The notes below the pieces were generated by a model that did no database searches, was not told the DNA's origin, and saw nothing but the letters and a program-made list of their open reading frames with translations. From positions 1 through 20,359 of the forward strand of contig LRSR01007763.1 of NCBI GenBank assembly GCA_001579985.1: 20,359 bases of DNA, given 5' to 3'. Numbering within the stretch: position 1 is the first letter of the stretch; the number at the start of each line of letters is the position of its first letter. Both the position numbers and the translations under genes were made by a program. Below are positions 1-7,533 of this stretch, in pieces. Source of the stretch: Hypsibius dujardini (Eukaryota > Tardigrada > Eutardigrada > Parachela > Hypsibiidae).

Positions 1-113
1 AGTCAGCTTTCAATTTATCCCATAAAATCGTGCCGGGGCATCCTGGTCAATTCGTATCATTGCGGGGAGACCGGACCGGAGCTGCACACCGAATTTGGGA
101 TCGTTCGAGACCG
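1..113 (+). CDS. mARC: mARC exon a (MOSC N-terminal domain start)
   Basis: Reads in frame from base 1 and contains YPIKSCRGILVNS and ends IVRDR before donor GTACGC. The true 5' edge is uncertain: AG dinucleotides at 1-2 and 5-6 could be the acceptor, or the exon may extend before the window. Confidence 0.82.
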
Positions 114-3100
114 GTACGCGTATAGCAATTAAGAAGTAGAATATAATTATCGGAGAAGTTATTTTAATGGGAAATTTTAGAATAAAAAAAAATTATAAAT
201 CACAAAACCCAATAATATATTATAATAAATTATAAGCGAAACACATTTTATAACGTCTAATTACAGATGAAACGAATTATAATTTTATTTATGATTTCGT
301 AATATTCAAAAAAATTAATACTCTGTTTCTGAATAATGAATTGTCAGTAGGCCCTTGAAGCAATTTTGTAATGCTATAATTCCTTCTCGAAATCCGGTGA
401 GTCCAGTCAGTCAATGCTTTTTTAAGCATTAAGACAAATTTTAATATTAAATGCGTCTTACTAATTAAAATTTTGCAGTGCTAAAAAGTATGGAGTTTGT
501 CGCAATTAAAATTTGTACAGGGAGATATTATGCATTAAATGTCTTGTTGGTTTGGAATAACAAACAATTGTGCTGCGTCGTCAGTATTTTCTACTAGGCA
601 TCTATTAACTGTTGCTAATTTACTGCACTTCCTCAAACTCCCTGTAATTTAGCGAATTTTATTTTTATGGATTGCCACGAATGGACAAGCTTAAAATATA
701 AATGTGGTACTTAAAACAGATTTTTAGATAATTATACGATAATAAATCTGATTAATTTTTAGAACATGGATGGTCACGACCAGTAAATACGTCTTCATCA
801 CGCAACGGAAACGCCCGAAAATGAGCTTAATTATACCCTCCATCAACGGCTCCAAGCTACAAATCAACGCACCAGGAATGCGCACTCTGCAGGTGGCGCT
901 GTGTCCCTGTCCGACGGACGGTAGTCCCATCGAAACTGAGTAAGGCCAGTTGTCTTCTTTACGGCACGGTCTAAACAGCGCTGTCAAATTGTAAAGTGAA
1001 GTTTTGATTTTTGTGAATTTAAAAGAATTTCAAAATAAGTTTTACCAAAAGCATTACTCTATATTATAATAATACAAATTAAAACCAATATTTTATATTA
1101 AAATATTTCAATATTCAAGATTAAATATGCCCTTTTCATATTTATTTGTGGTTTCCGAGTTAAACGATAATTAAAAACCGTTAATTGATTTGAAGTATCT
1201 TCTGATTGCGTAAATTAAAACATTACGTAAATGTTCTCACTCAAATAATTGCAGCTAGTTAATCAGAAATGTATCAATAACACAGAATAAAAAATTTACT
1301 TTACTAAAACGCATAACCGTGTACATCATTATTATTTAATACAAATTTGTAAGAAAGTGCTATGAGGGTCAATTGAAAATTAACTTCTGTTTGTTTTTTA
1401 TGGAGGGGTACATTTCGTTTTTAGTAAAAAATTAATCTACATTTCACAACAATGTTTTAAAAAAGTAAAACTGCTATTTACAAGTACGTCCAAATTGTCC
1501 AAGTACGAAGTACAAGTGCACGCCAATAATTCTGCGATTTTTACAGTTTATTTTGTATTTATGTTTTATAATTCGTATTATTATAAATATAAAATGAGGT
1601 TTTTGGGTAAAAATTATTTCAGAATTCATTGAGTTTTACCAACTTCACTTCACCAACTTCACAGCGATTTTTTATAGCGTGCCCTTATTTACTGTCGTCG
1701 AATTACGTGACGCCAATTGTTTTACAAATATTTGTGCGCATTGTAGAGTCTGGGGAGCGAAAATTGCGGCATTGGACCTCGGGGACGAAGCGGGAGCCTG
1801 GTTTGCCGAATACCTCAATCTGCCGGGAGCGCGATTCATTTTCCATCCGCAAGAGTTTGGAGGGCGGGACTTAACGGAGGGCAATCCAGCGGACCTAGAT
1901 CTCTGGAAAAAGGGAGACAAGGTGCGGTGTACAGTCAGTCACAGGAATGAATTTTTGTTGATGCTAAGCTTACACCTGATTAGACAGACAGACAAACAGA
2001 GAAACAGACATGAAAAGAGATCACGATAGACCCGAGTATTTACAAAACAATAACTACCAGGCAAATATTTTACTGGATTGGTAATTATCGGTTGATAGTC
2101 TGTTCCACAGACTTACACACAGACAAAAAAGATAGTGACAGACAAGACAAGCAAACAAGGCAGACCAACAGGTACCCAGACAACCTGGCAATCAAACAAA
2201 TAGGTACAGGCACAACCAGACAAAAAGTTTAGGATGTCAGAATCTGTCCAGGTATTATCGCATGTGTGAGTACTGTAATACAAGTAAAACACAGACAGAC
2301 AGATGACTTCTAATGCAGATAAAACACTACTACAGTAGGCGACAGAATTTAACTTAATGGAGGGTCCCAGAAATGAACAAAGGGGCGGGGCAGCGGTAAT
2401 AGTTGAACAATCAACCAGCGGAGCTCCACACCTGCCCCGCCCCTTTTGCCCATTTCCGGGAGCCTCCGTTAGATTAAGTTGTGTCGCTTTCTATACACTT
2501 TCTGCAAAACAAACTGATTTACCAAAATTAATTCAGACATGTAATCGTTATACAGACACTGTAAATATGCAAGCTAACTTGGAACGATTTTGAGAGGGTG
2601 AACTCAGAATGTTTCCCCTTTATTTTTTTTAATAGAACTATAATTATGTTTTTCTACATTAATTTTATTGGTCAGGATCTGAAAACTTTTTGTTAAAAAT
2701 TCTGCCAAAAACAGCTTTCATATCCTGACCGATGACATTTATTTTGAAAATCATCATAATTATGGCTCTTTTAAAAACCCATAGCGGAGACGGTTTGGAT
2801 TCCCCCTAAAAAATCTTCCCAAGTAAGACTTATTGAGATTAGTTTCGCAAAATTATTCCAACTACTCCTACAAATCGCACGAGGTCACAGAAAATTCACC
2901 CAGTTAAAATACAATTGGAAATATTGTATGAAAAATCATCTCGTTACCGTAGTACTCTTTCCGACTAGTGCGCCTTTGCCGATGGAGCCCCGTATCTTTT
3001 GCTGAGCGAAGAGAGCGTCGCCGAGTTTAGCACTCACCTGGAGGAGCCGGTTAGCTGGAACAACTTCCGGCCTAACATTCTCGTCGCTGGCTGCACTCCT

Positions 3101-3946
3101 TATGCCGAGGTATTATTCTCTTCCATCCGGCTATTTCAAGAAGAATTATAATTTGTGGCTTTACTGAAAACAGTCGAAAAAATTTTAGCAACTGTTTTTT
3201 TCCGCGTAGGACGCTTGGAGGACATTCAGTATAGGAGAGGCTCAGTTCCGGAATGCCAAACTTTGTACCAGGTAGCGTCAATAAAACACTTCTCCAGCAG
3301 CGCCGTTTAAATAAACTGCTTGGATGGAAATACAGTATTAAATAAATTTAGATCTACCGGCAAAGTATATTTCAATGAAAAATGTATTTTATTAAACGAG
3401 AAGATACATTTGTAGCATTTCAATGAAGATTTTAAATAAAATATTGTACTATTTAAAGTAAATTTAGTGATTTAAATACAATATGCTGTGAAATATGGAT
3501 TTCTATCTTTGTGACTCTTTCGGCAAATAAAATAAAAATACACAATATTTAAAAGCATATCCCGCGGTTTGACTTTTTATTTAAAATGTCTTTCAAACAT
3601 ATTCCAACAACACCATCCGTCAACTATAATGTTTAAGTGCAGTTTTAATTGTACTTTCCATTGCAATAACAGGTGCACAATGACGACAGTTGATCCGCAG
3701 AAGGGCGATTTCTCTCGGAAGGACGTCCTGCAGACACTAAAGAAGTGCGCATACCCCGTAACAATTCATGAAATTAATTTAATTAACTTGGCCTAAAAGT
3801 TTTGCATTAATTTTTGCAGGTATCGAATGAATCAGTCTCCGGAATGGCAGACCGTCTACGAAAATAATCCGCTCATTTCAATCAATTTGGGCCTAAACAA
3901 GGCCGGGATTGTCGCAGTGGGAGACGCAGTTCGACAAACTTCTTGA
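1..3946 (+). CDS. mARC: Mitochondrial amidoxime reducing component (mARC), 5'-partial, seven exons
   Basis: Molybdenum-cofactor enzyme of the mitochondrial outer membrane; the family reduces N-hydroxylated compounds such as amidoximes, with electrons from NADH through cytochrome b5 reductase and cytochrome b5. Exons read as 1-113, 763-939, 1747-1921, 2969-3109, 3210-3271, 3673-3744 and 3820-3946. All joins keep phase and give 867 nt in one frame (288 visible residues plus TGA). The order of family motifs is YPIKSCRG, ITQRKRPKMSLI, VWGAKI..LDLGDEA.AWF, LLLSEESVAEF, NFRPNILVAGC, then C-T-R-C followed by TTVDP, and a final GIVAVGD. The second Cys of CTRC matches the molybdenum ligand of the family (Cys273 in human mARC1). 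The N-terminal targeting and membrane anchor lie before the window. The same domains occur in MOCOS C-termini, but the gene ends just after MOSC, as mARC does. No internal stop is seen. Confidence 0.9.
114..762. other. mARC intron 1
   Basis: AT-rich, no coding signal seen. It holds short inverted stretches around 409-660, for example ACAGGGAG near 516-523 against CTCCCTGT near 638-645, possibly remains of a DNA transposon. Confidence 0.7.
763..939 (+). CDS. mARC: mARC exon b (MOSC N-terminal beta-barrel)
   Basis: Acceptor after a T-rich tract at 751-762. Encodes TWMVTTSKYVFITQRKRPKMSLI, split here as WMVTTSKYVF and ITQRKRPKMSLI, then APGMRTLQVAL, all family-typical. I chose donor GTAAGG at 940 over GTAGTC at 921, because joining to 1747 then gives the family-like spacing before VWGAKI and keeps phase (GA plus A). 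Confidence 0.8.
940..1746. other. mARC intron 2
   Basis: AT-rich intron of about 0.8 kb. I see no gene or clear repeat in it. Confidence 0.75.
1747..1921 (+). CDS. mARC: mARC exon c (end of MOSC N-terminal domain)
   Basis: Encodes VWGAKIAALDLGDEAGAWF and EYLNLPGARFIF, a hallmark of the mARC/MOCOS MOSC_N region, then PADLDLWKKGDK before donor GTGCGG. An earlier acceptor at 1676-1677 or 1663-1664 would lengthen the exon in the same frame, but would add about 23 residues not expected in the family. Confidence 0.82.
1981..2310. repeat. Degenerate CAGACA-rich tract in mARC intron 3
   Basis: Many CAGACA, GACAGACA and ACAGACAA words with interruptions, starting about 60 bp after the splice donor of exon c. 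Resembles a decayed tetra/hexanucleotide satellite. Confidence 0.75.
2351..2480. mobile_element. MITE-like fold-back element, copy 1
   Basis: Inverted arms of about 35 bp: GGAGGGTCCC...GGGGCGGGGCAG at 2359-2393 pairs with 2432-2467, with a few mismatches and one indel. The arms are flanked outside by a further inverted AACTTAAT (2351-2358 and 2473-2480). It lies in mARC intron 3. The core words GGAGGGTCC, AAAGGGGCGG and GAACAATCAACC recur at 6062-6178. There is no room for a transposase, so it would be non-autonomous; the class is unknown. Confidence 0.65.
2481..2968. other. Remainder of mARC intron 3
   Basis: AT-rich. A short imperfect inverted repeat around 2635-2765 (GGTCAGGATCTG against a CATATCCTGACC-like stretch) may be part of another decayed fold-back. 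No coding signal. Confidence 0.5.
2969..3109 (+). CDS. mARC: mARC exon d (MOSC domain)
   Basis: Encodes APYLLLSEESVAEFSTHL and NNFRPNILVAGC, the cofactor-binding start of the MOSC domain. Acceptor follows the pyrimidine-rich stretch at 2955-2968; donor is GTATTA. Both ends are phase 0. Confidence 0.92.
3210..3271 (+). CDS. mARC: mARC exon e
   Basis: Short 62-nt exon encoding DAWRTFSIGEAQFRNAKLCT, matching the family segment of type D.W..I.IG...F. just before the catalytic cysteine. Ends after two bases of the Arg codon; donor GTAGCG. Confidence 0.88.
3272..3672. other. mARC intron 5
   Basis: AT-rich 401-bp intron. Nothing beyond splice signals seen. Confidence 0.75.
3673..3744 (+). CDS. mARC: mARC exon f (catalytic Cys)
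   Basis: Opens with the presumed molybdenum-ligand Cys and continues TMTTVDPQKGDFSRKDVLQT, close to the family signature. Donor GTGCGC at 3745 splits a Lys codon that is completed by the next exon. Confidence 0.9.
3820..3946 (+). CDS. mARC: mARC terminal exon
   Basis: Begins KYRMNQSPEWQTVYENN after a T-rich acceptor, then the C-terminal GIVAVGD motif that closes MOSC domains, and TGA at 3944-3946. Confidence 0.9.
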
Positions 3947-4120
3947 GGGTTACAGTTTTATATATTAAATGTCGTACGCTTGTTCAGTTTTTAACGTCTT
4001 TTCAACCTCATATTGCGAATGCAGGTTTGTGCAATTATTCCGCGTACACTGTTGAAAGAGTGGTTCATTATTCTGGTCCCCGCGAGCTGTGGGAAGTGTT
4101 CGTTGATAAACTCTTTTGGG

Positions 4121-4126
4121 AATAAA
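4121..4126 (+). promoter_or_regulatory. Candidate polyadenylation signal of mARC
   Basis: AATAAA 175 bp after the mARC stop. It lies in the loop of an 11-bp inverted repeat (4090-4100 and 4148-4158). Other AATAAA-like words follow, so usage is uncertain. Confidence 0.5.
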
Positions 4127-4863
4127 ATAATGAACTTAGATCTACTAAACACTTCCCAACTTATTTTCAAGTCAACTACAAAAATAGTAAATATCAAATA
4201 TAATAAAAGTGTTAGTCGATTCGGCGACAATTCATTTCTGGGGAAGAATAATAGGTTTTAGGGGAATTTTTGACAAGAATTTCTAGCGTAATATTTTATT
4301 TCTTTCGCACTAATTTGCATGTGTGAAAATATAAATAACTAAATTACTGTAAACAAAAATGTAAAATTTGTTCATGCTGTTCACTTCAGTTTTGGATTTG
4401 ATTTTTTCTCCAATCTAAACAAACACGTCATTGAGTTGTTGAGTCCATTGTGTATTAATCTGAAAACGTGTCAGCACGAAATGCTGGCAGTGTTGGGCGC
4501 TATGTCGCCTTCTGATTACATATTCCCAGGGTGAAAAATGTAGGAACGGCTCGTGGTGCGGCGTTGACGAGCGTTTATAAATAAAAACAACACATGGAGG
4601 TATTCATGTGCGATAACTTCTGAAGATACGATATTTTTCCATATGTTTAATGTTCACTAGGGCTAAGTTCATGCAGTCATAGCACTGCAACGTTAGACCT
4701 AACAAACAGTATATAAACGTGAACAGTTTTCACAAACATTTAGAGAAATACAATATAGCAATATATATAATATACTATATATTTACATATTACATTACAG
4801 ATCACCAACAGTGGTCTCCTTCTCTAAGAATGTTCCGCCCATCATGGACGACACTAGAAGAAC

Positions 4864-5118
4864 ATGAGGTACCCTCATGAGCCGCTCATAAATTTGGTAG
4901 TATCCAATAGCAGGGAGCACGAAGGTAGCTTACCAAAACCCATTACGCCCATCATACTGCACAGGAGAACCAACAGGGATGCCATCGAGAAATTCATCCT
5001 TGTGTCCACTCTCCCGTTATTTGAATTCAGCAAAACGCTGGAAAGAGTTGTCGGGTTTGGGGAATTACTGCCTCTCTTTCAGAAAATGTTAAGTAGAAAT
5101 GGAAGTGCTATTGACTGA
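4864..5118 (+). pseudogene. Possible hAT transposase relic
   Basis: An 84-codon open stretch whose second half reads AIEKFILVSTLPLFEFSKTL, then VVGFGELLPLF and SRN. This loosely recalls the N-terminal part of hAT/ZBED transposases, where an AI..FI...LP...VE segment is followed by F..L...P....PSR. There is no DDE core, BED finger or terminal repeat that I can see. If real it is a fragment. It could also be a chance frame; the resemblance is by eye only. Confidence 0.25.
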
Positions 5119-6033
5119 TGGTAAATTCCGACATTCTGCCTAAATTATTGCGCTTCCAATTAGACATGAAAATGTAAACCTTGTGATAGGTAGGGCGTGT
5201 AATAACCGCTAATTGTTCCTTCATACCGGATTATGCGTTTATATGGTGTAGTTGCGATGCCTTGCTATGTCTTGTCATCGGCGTAAAATGCGCGCCCCCC
5301 AGCGGAGACTATTCGTCTCGAGATAGCGCGCATGTTATAAATATCATTACATCTGCAGATGGAATTTTCCCGTTATCAGTCACTATGGAAGGGTGAGTCT
5401 CAAAATCAAAACAAAGGGTACTAGAGTTTATTTTATTTTTGATTCTATAATGTTTAGTCACGGCCATTAGCTCATTTGTACCATGGACTGCACTGCCTTT
5501 TAGTTTCGCAGGAAAGACCGGATTAAATGAGCAAGCCGCAGCGCCGCGAACTATCATTATCATCATTCCCTGTTAGGAAAACTTAGATTTTATAAATACA
5601 GTTCGGATGTATTATATTGGTGCTATAAACGTTGATGTATAATGGTTGTACTGTACTCATCTCAGCAGTATTTATTATCATGGCAACGTGGCCATATTAT
5701 GACATTTTAATATAATTGTCGAAGTTAGTATATTGTAATACTACAGTATTACATGAATTTGAACGAAAAAGACTGGAGAATGTGTTGTATGGGGCGAAGT
5801 ATTAACGTATTTTCTAAAATTTTAACTTCATGTGCCTCCCAGCATTTTAATTGGTGTTTTAATTTACGAATTAGAAAGAAAACCCTAAAAACATGGAAGT
5901 TTTAATATTCTTATGATGTGTATTTAAAACACACTAGCTAACACCAGGGTATGCAACTGAACAACCATACCAAACAACTGAATGACTTGTTACATTTATT
6001 CTTGAGATTTCATTTAACATGCGATGCAGGAGA
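5119..6033. other. Intergenic DNA without a recognised gene
   Basis: AT-rich with a more GC-rich patch at 5280-5560. That patch holds an 85-codon frame on the minus strand (5309-5566) containing SADVMIFIT and AAACSFNPVFPAKLKG. I recognise no family in it and see no supporting neighbour exons. Confidence 0.5.
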
Positions 6034-6206
6034 TACAATCAACGAGAAGATTGAGTACACTGGAGGGTCCAGGGTATGGGCAAAAGGGGCGTAGCCGGGG
6101 GTGGTCAGGTGGTTGATTGTTCGATTGTTTGAAAACCACCCCCTGCTCCGCCCCTTTTGCCTATACCCCGGACCCTCCAGTGTACTCAATCTTCTCGTTG
6201 ACTGTA
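6034..6206. mobile_element. MITE-like fold-back element, copy 2
   Basis: Near-perfect inverted repeat: 6034-6105 pairs with 6135-6206, 72-bp arms with about six mismatches and a 29-nt loop. The inner part (6062-6178) shares GGAGGGTCC, CAAAAGGGGCG and, on the opposite strand, GAACAATCAACC with the element at 2351-2480. The outer 25 bp or so (TCAACGAGAAGATTGAGTAC and onward) is not shared with that copy, but is itself inverted at both ends. It is non-coding and lies just past the Ly6-like terminal exon. Confidence 0.75.
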
Positions 6207-6247
6207 CACTTTGCTAACAGCATAATCAAACTTTCGACATGGCCTAC

Positions 6248-6433
6248 TCACTTTTGAGTGTGAAGAATTAGGTAATCGAATGCGCATCCTGGCGAAAAAA
6301 TCCTGGCATCGGGTGCGCCGTTGCACAATTCGTTCCGGCAGGTGCAAGAGTCCGTGTAGGAGGTCGCTTCTCCTATCGCCATTTTGAGGGTGATACAACC
6401 ATCGGGTAGAGCCATTTCGGTTGCATTTGGGGG
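6248..6433 (-). CDS. Ly6/quiver-like cysteine-rich peptide, 3' exon (partial gene)
   Basis: Minus-strand frame of 61 residues after an acceptor TAG at 6434-6436, starting PPNATEMALPDGCITL and containing DSCTCRNELCNG. The C-x-C-x(4)-CN ending is the hallmark of Ly6/uPAR three-finger domains; arthropod quiver-type proteins of this family are small, secreted or GPI-anchored and often modulate receptors or ion channels. Base composition is clearly richer in GC than the flanks. The frame reaches TGA at 6248-6250, but a strong donor GTGAGT begins at 6251, so it may instead splice to a further exon carrying a GPI tail. Phase does not match the upstream exon at 6773-6882 with the obvious splice sites, so an exon may be missing or the gene broken. 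Confidence 0.5.
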   Translation of the reverse strand, partial: PPNATEMALPDGCITLKMAIGEATSYTDSCTCRNELCNGAPDARIFSPGCAFDYLILHTQK

Positions 6434-6436
6434 CTA

Positions 6437-6772
6437 CTTCCAGCAAGTTCTGGAGTATGTTGTCACACCAAAGGGAGAGTGCAAGTGCCAGTGTAATATA
6501 AAAACTAAATACTAAATCTATGCACATATTATATATGGCATTTTTATGCGTAGGTAAGCGTAAAATCAATATAATATATTTACTTTTAAAAACACACATA
6601 CATATACAATATACAAACATCCATATAAAAAAAATATAAAATATACATAAAATACATATACAGTAGTAATGTAATTTATAAAATACAAAATATGACATTT
6701 GCTTACACATAAACCTTAACAGATATTATACATTCAATTACATAATGTTACGAGGCCTTGTAAAAGAATTAC
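6437..6772. other. AT-rich interval between the Ly6-like exons
   Basis: Probable minus-strand intron, very rich in A and T (6590-6710 mostly ATAC/ATA words). No extra exon recognised. Confidence 0.45.
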
Positions 6773-6882
6773 ATTTGACAGATGTTCCGTTGAAAATTTG
6801 CGTTCGAGTTGCAATACACGGGCCGGTGCAGTTGGATGGGACAGTGCCGGCGGAAACGAACTCGAGGCAGCTTGTGTCGTTC
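6773..6882 (-). CDS. Ly6/quiver-like cysteine-rich peptide, internal exon (partial gene)
   Basis: Minus-strand exon between acceptor TTAG (6883-6886) and donor GTAATT (from 6772). It encodes NDTSCLEFVSAGTVPSNC, then TGPCIATRTQIFNGTSVK. The cysteine spacing and position suit the middle of a Ly6/quiver domain whose end lies at 6248-6433. It opens with one base of a split codon and ends with one base, so both neighbours must be spliced on. I could not find the signal-peptide exon between here and 7479. Confidence 0.48.
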
Positions 6883-6977
6883 CTAACCCCCCTTCCACCC
6901 TAGTGAATTTTTAATATCAGAAAAAATTTAGCTTTAGCTTTAAAATTGACACGGCAGAGAAAACTGTAATAAAAGGA

Positions 6978-7090
6978 GACACAGACAAACACAGGCACAG
7001 GCACAGGCACACAGACACAGACACAGACACAGACACAGACACAGACACAGACACAGACACAGACACAGACACAGACACAGACACAGACAC
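6978..7090. repeat. ACAGAC hexanucleotide satellite
   Basis: Imperfect GGCACA/ACAGAC units from about 6978, then about 13 pure ACAGAC copies at 7011-7090. On the minus strand it reads as an artificial Val-Cys repeat, which I do not regard as coding. Confidence 0.95.
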
Positions 7091-7326
7091 AAAAATGGCT
7101 GTGTAGTTCGTTATTGCACATCTGTACTTAGTATATGCATTGTCTACCCCGGCCCCCTTCGCCTGATGGTTTAAATTATAAAATGATGATCAAGAAACAA
7201 CGAATGATGACTTTGGCGGGATGGGCTGATACCAAATCCACCAATCACAAGCTCTACTGGGCGTTGCTTAGATGGTATGGTAATTGCAGAAGGGCGTGGT
7301 CGATAGATCGCCGTGTATTCGAATCA

Positions 7327-7339
7327 TATATATATATAT
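7327..7339 (+). promoter_or_regulatory. TATA-like run upstream of NPC1
   Basis: Alternating TATATATATATAT about 140 bp before the NPC1 start codon. It could serve as a TATA element, but it may simply be a dinucleotide repeat. Confidence 0.25.
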
Positions 7340-7479
7340 GCCTGTTTCTGCATCTCTCATTCTTTCACTACTTTTTACATTGAAAAACTTTCCAAGCCTT
7401 CTTTGACTTTTGCTGATTTTGAAAGTTTTTAAAGACATTTTCACATGATAATCCGTGGATATTGTTGCCTGCTTCGGAT

Positions 7480-7533
7480 ATGGCGAAATCGGCTCGAGCC
7501 ATGCTGCTCGCAGTATGCCTGTCGTTATCCCGG
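7480..7533 (+). CDS. NPC1: NPC1 exon 1 (signal peptide)
   Basis: Starts at the ATG of [18 protein letters not shown]: basic start, about 11-residue hydrophobic core. Donor GTACGG keeps phase 0 into exon 2. The second ATG (7501) in the same frame is possible, but would remove the basic N-region. Confidence 0.82.

Noticed and set aside
409-660. CAGTGCTAAAAAGTATGG resembling a Tc1/mariner end in mARC intron 1
   Set aside because: I could find no convincing matching inverted end or target TA duplication; only short inverted words are present.
1629-1746. Earlier start of mARC exon c (acceptors near 1664 or 1677)
   Set aside because: It would add about 23-27 residues between APGMRTLQVAL and VWGAKI, where the family has none; the acceptor at 1745-1746 fits both phase and spacing.
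6186-6710. 174-codon minus-strand frame over the Ly6-like region
   Set aside because: Its first half is an AT-rich intron-like stretch and its second half is out of frame with the CTCRNELCNG peptide, which is the better-supported reading.
6900-7121. Minus-strand frame with a long Val-Cys repeat
   Set aside because: It is the translation of the ACAGAC satellite, with no flanking domain or homology.
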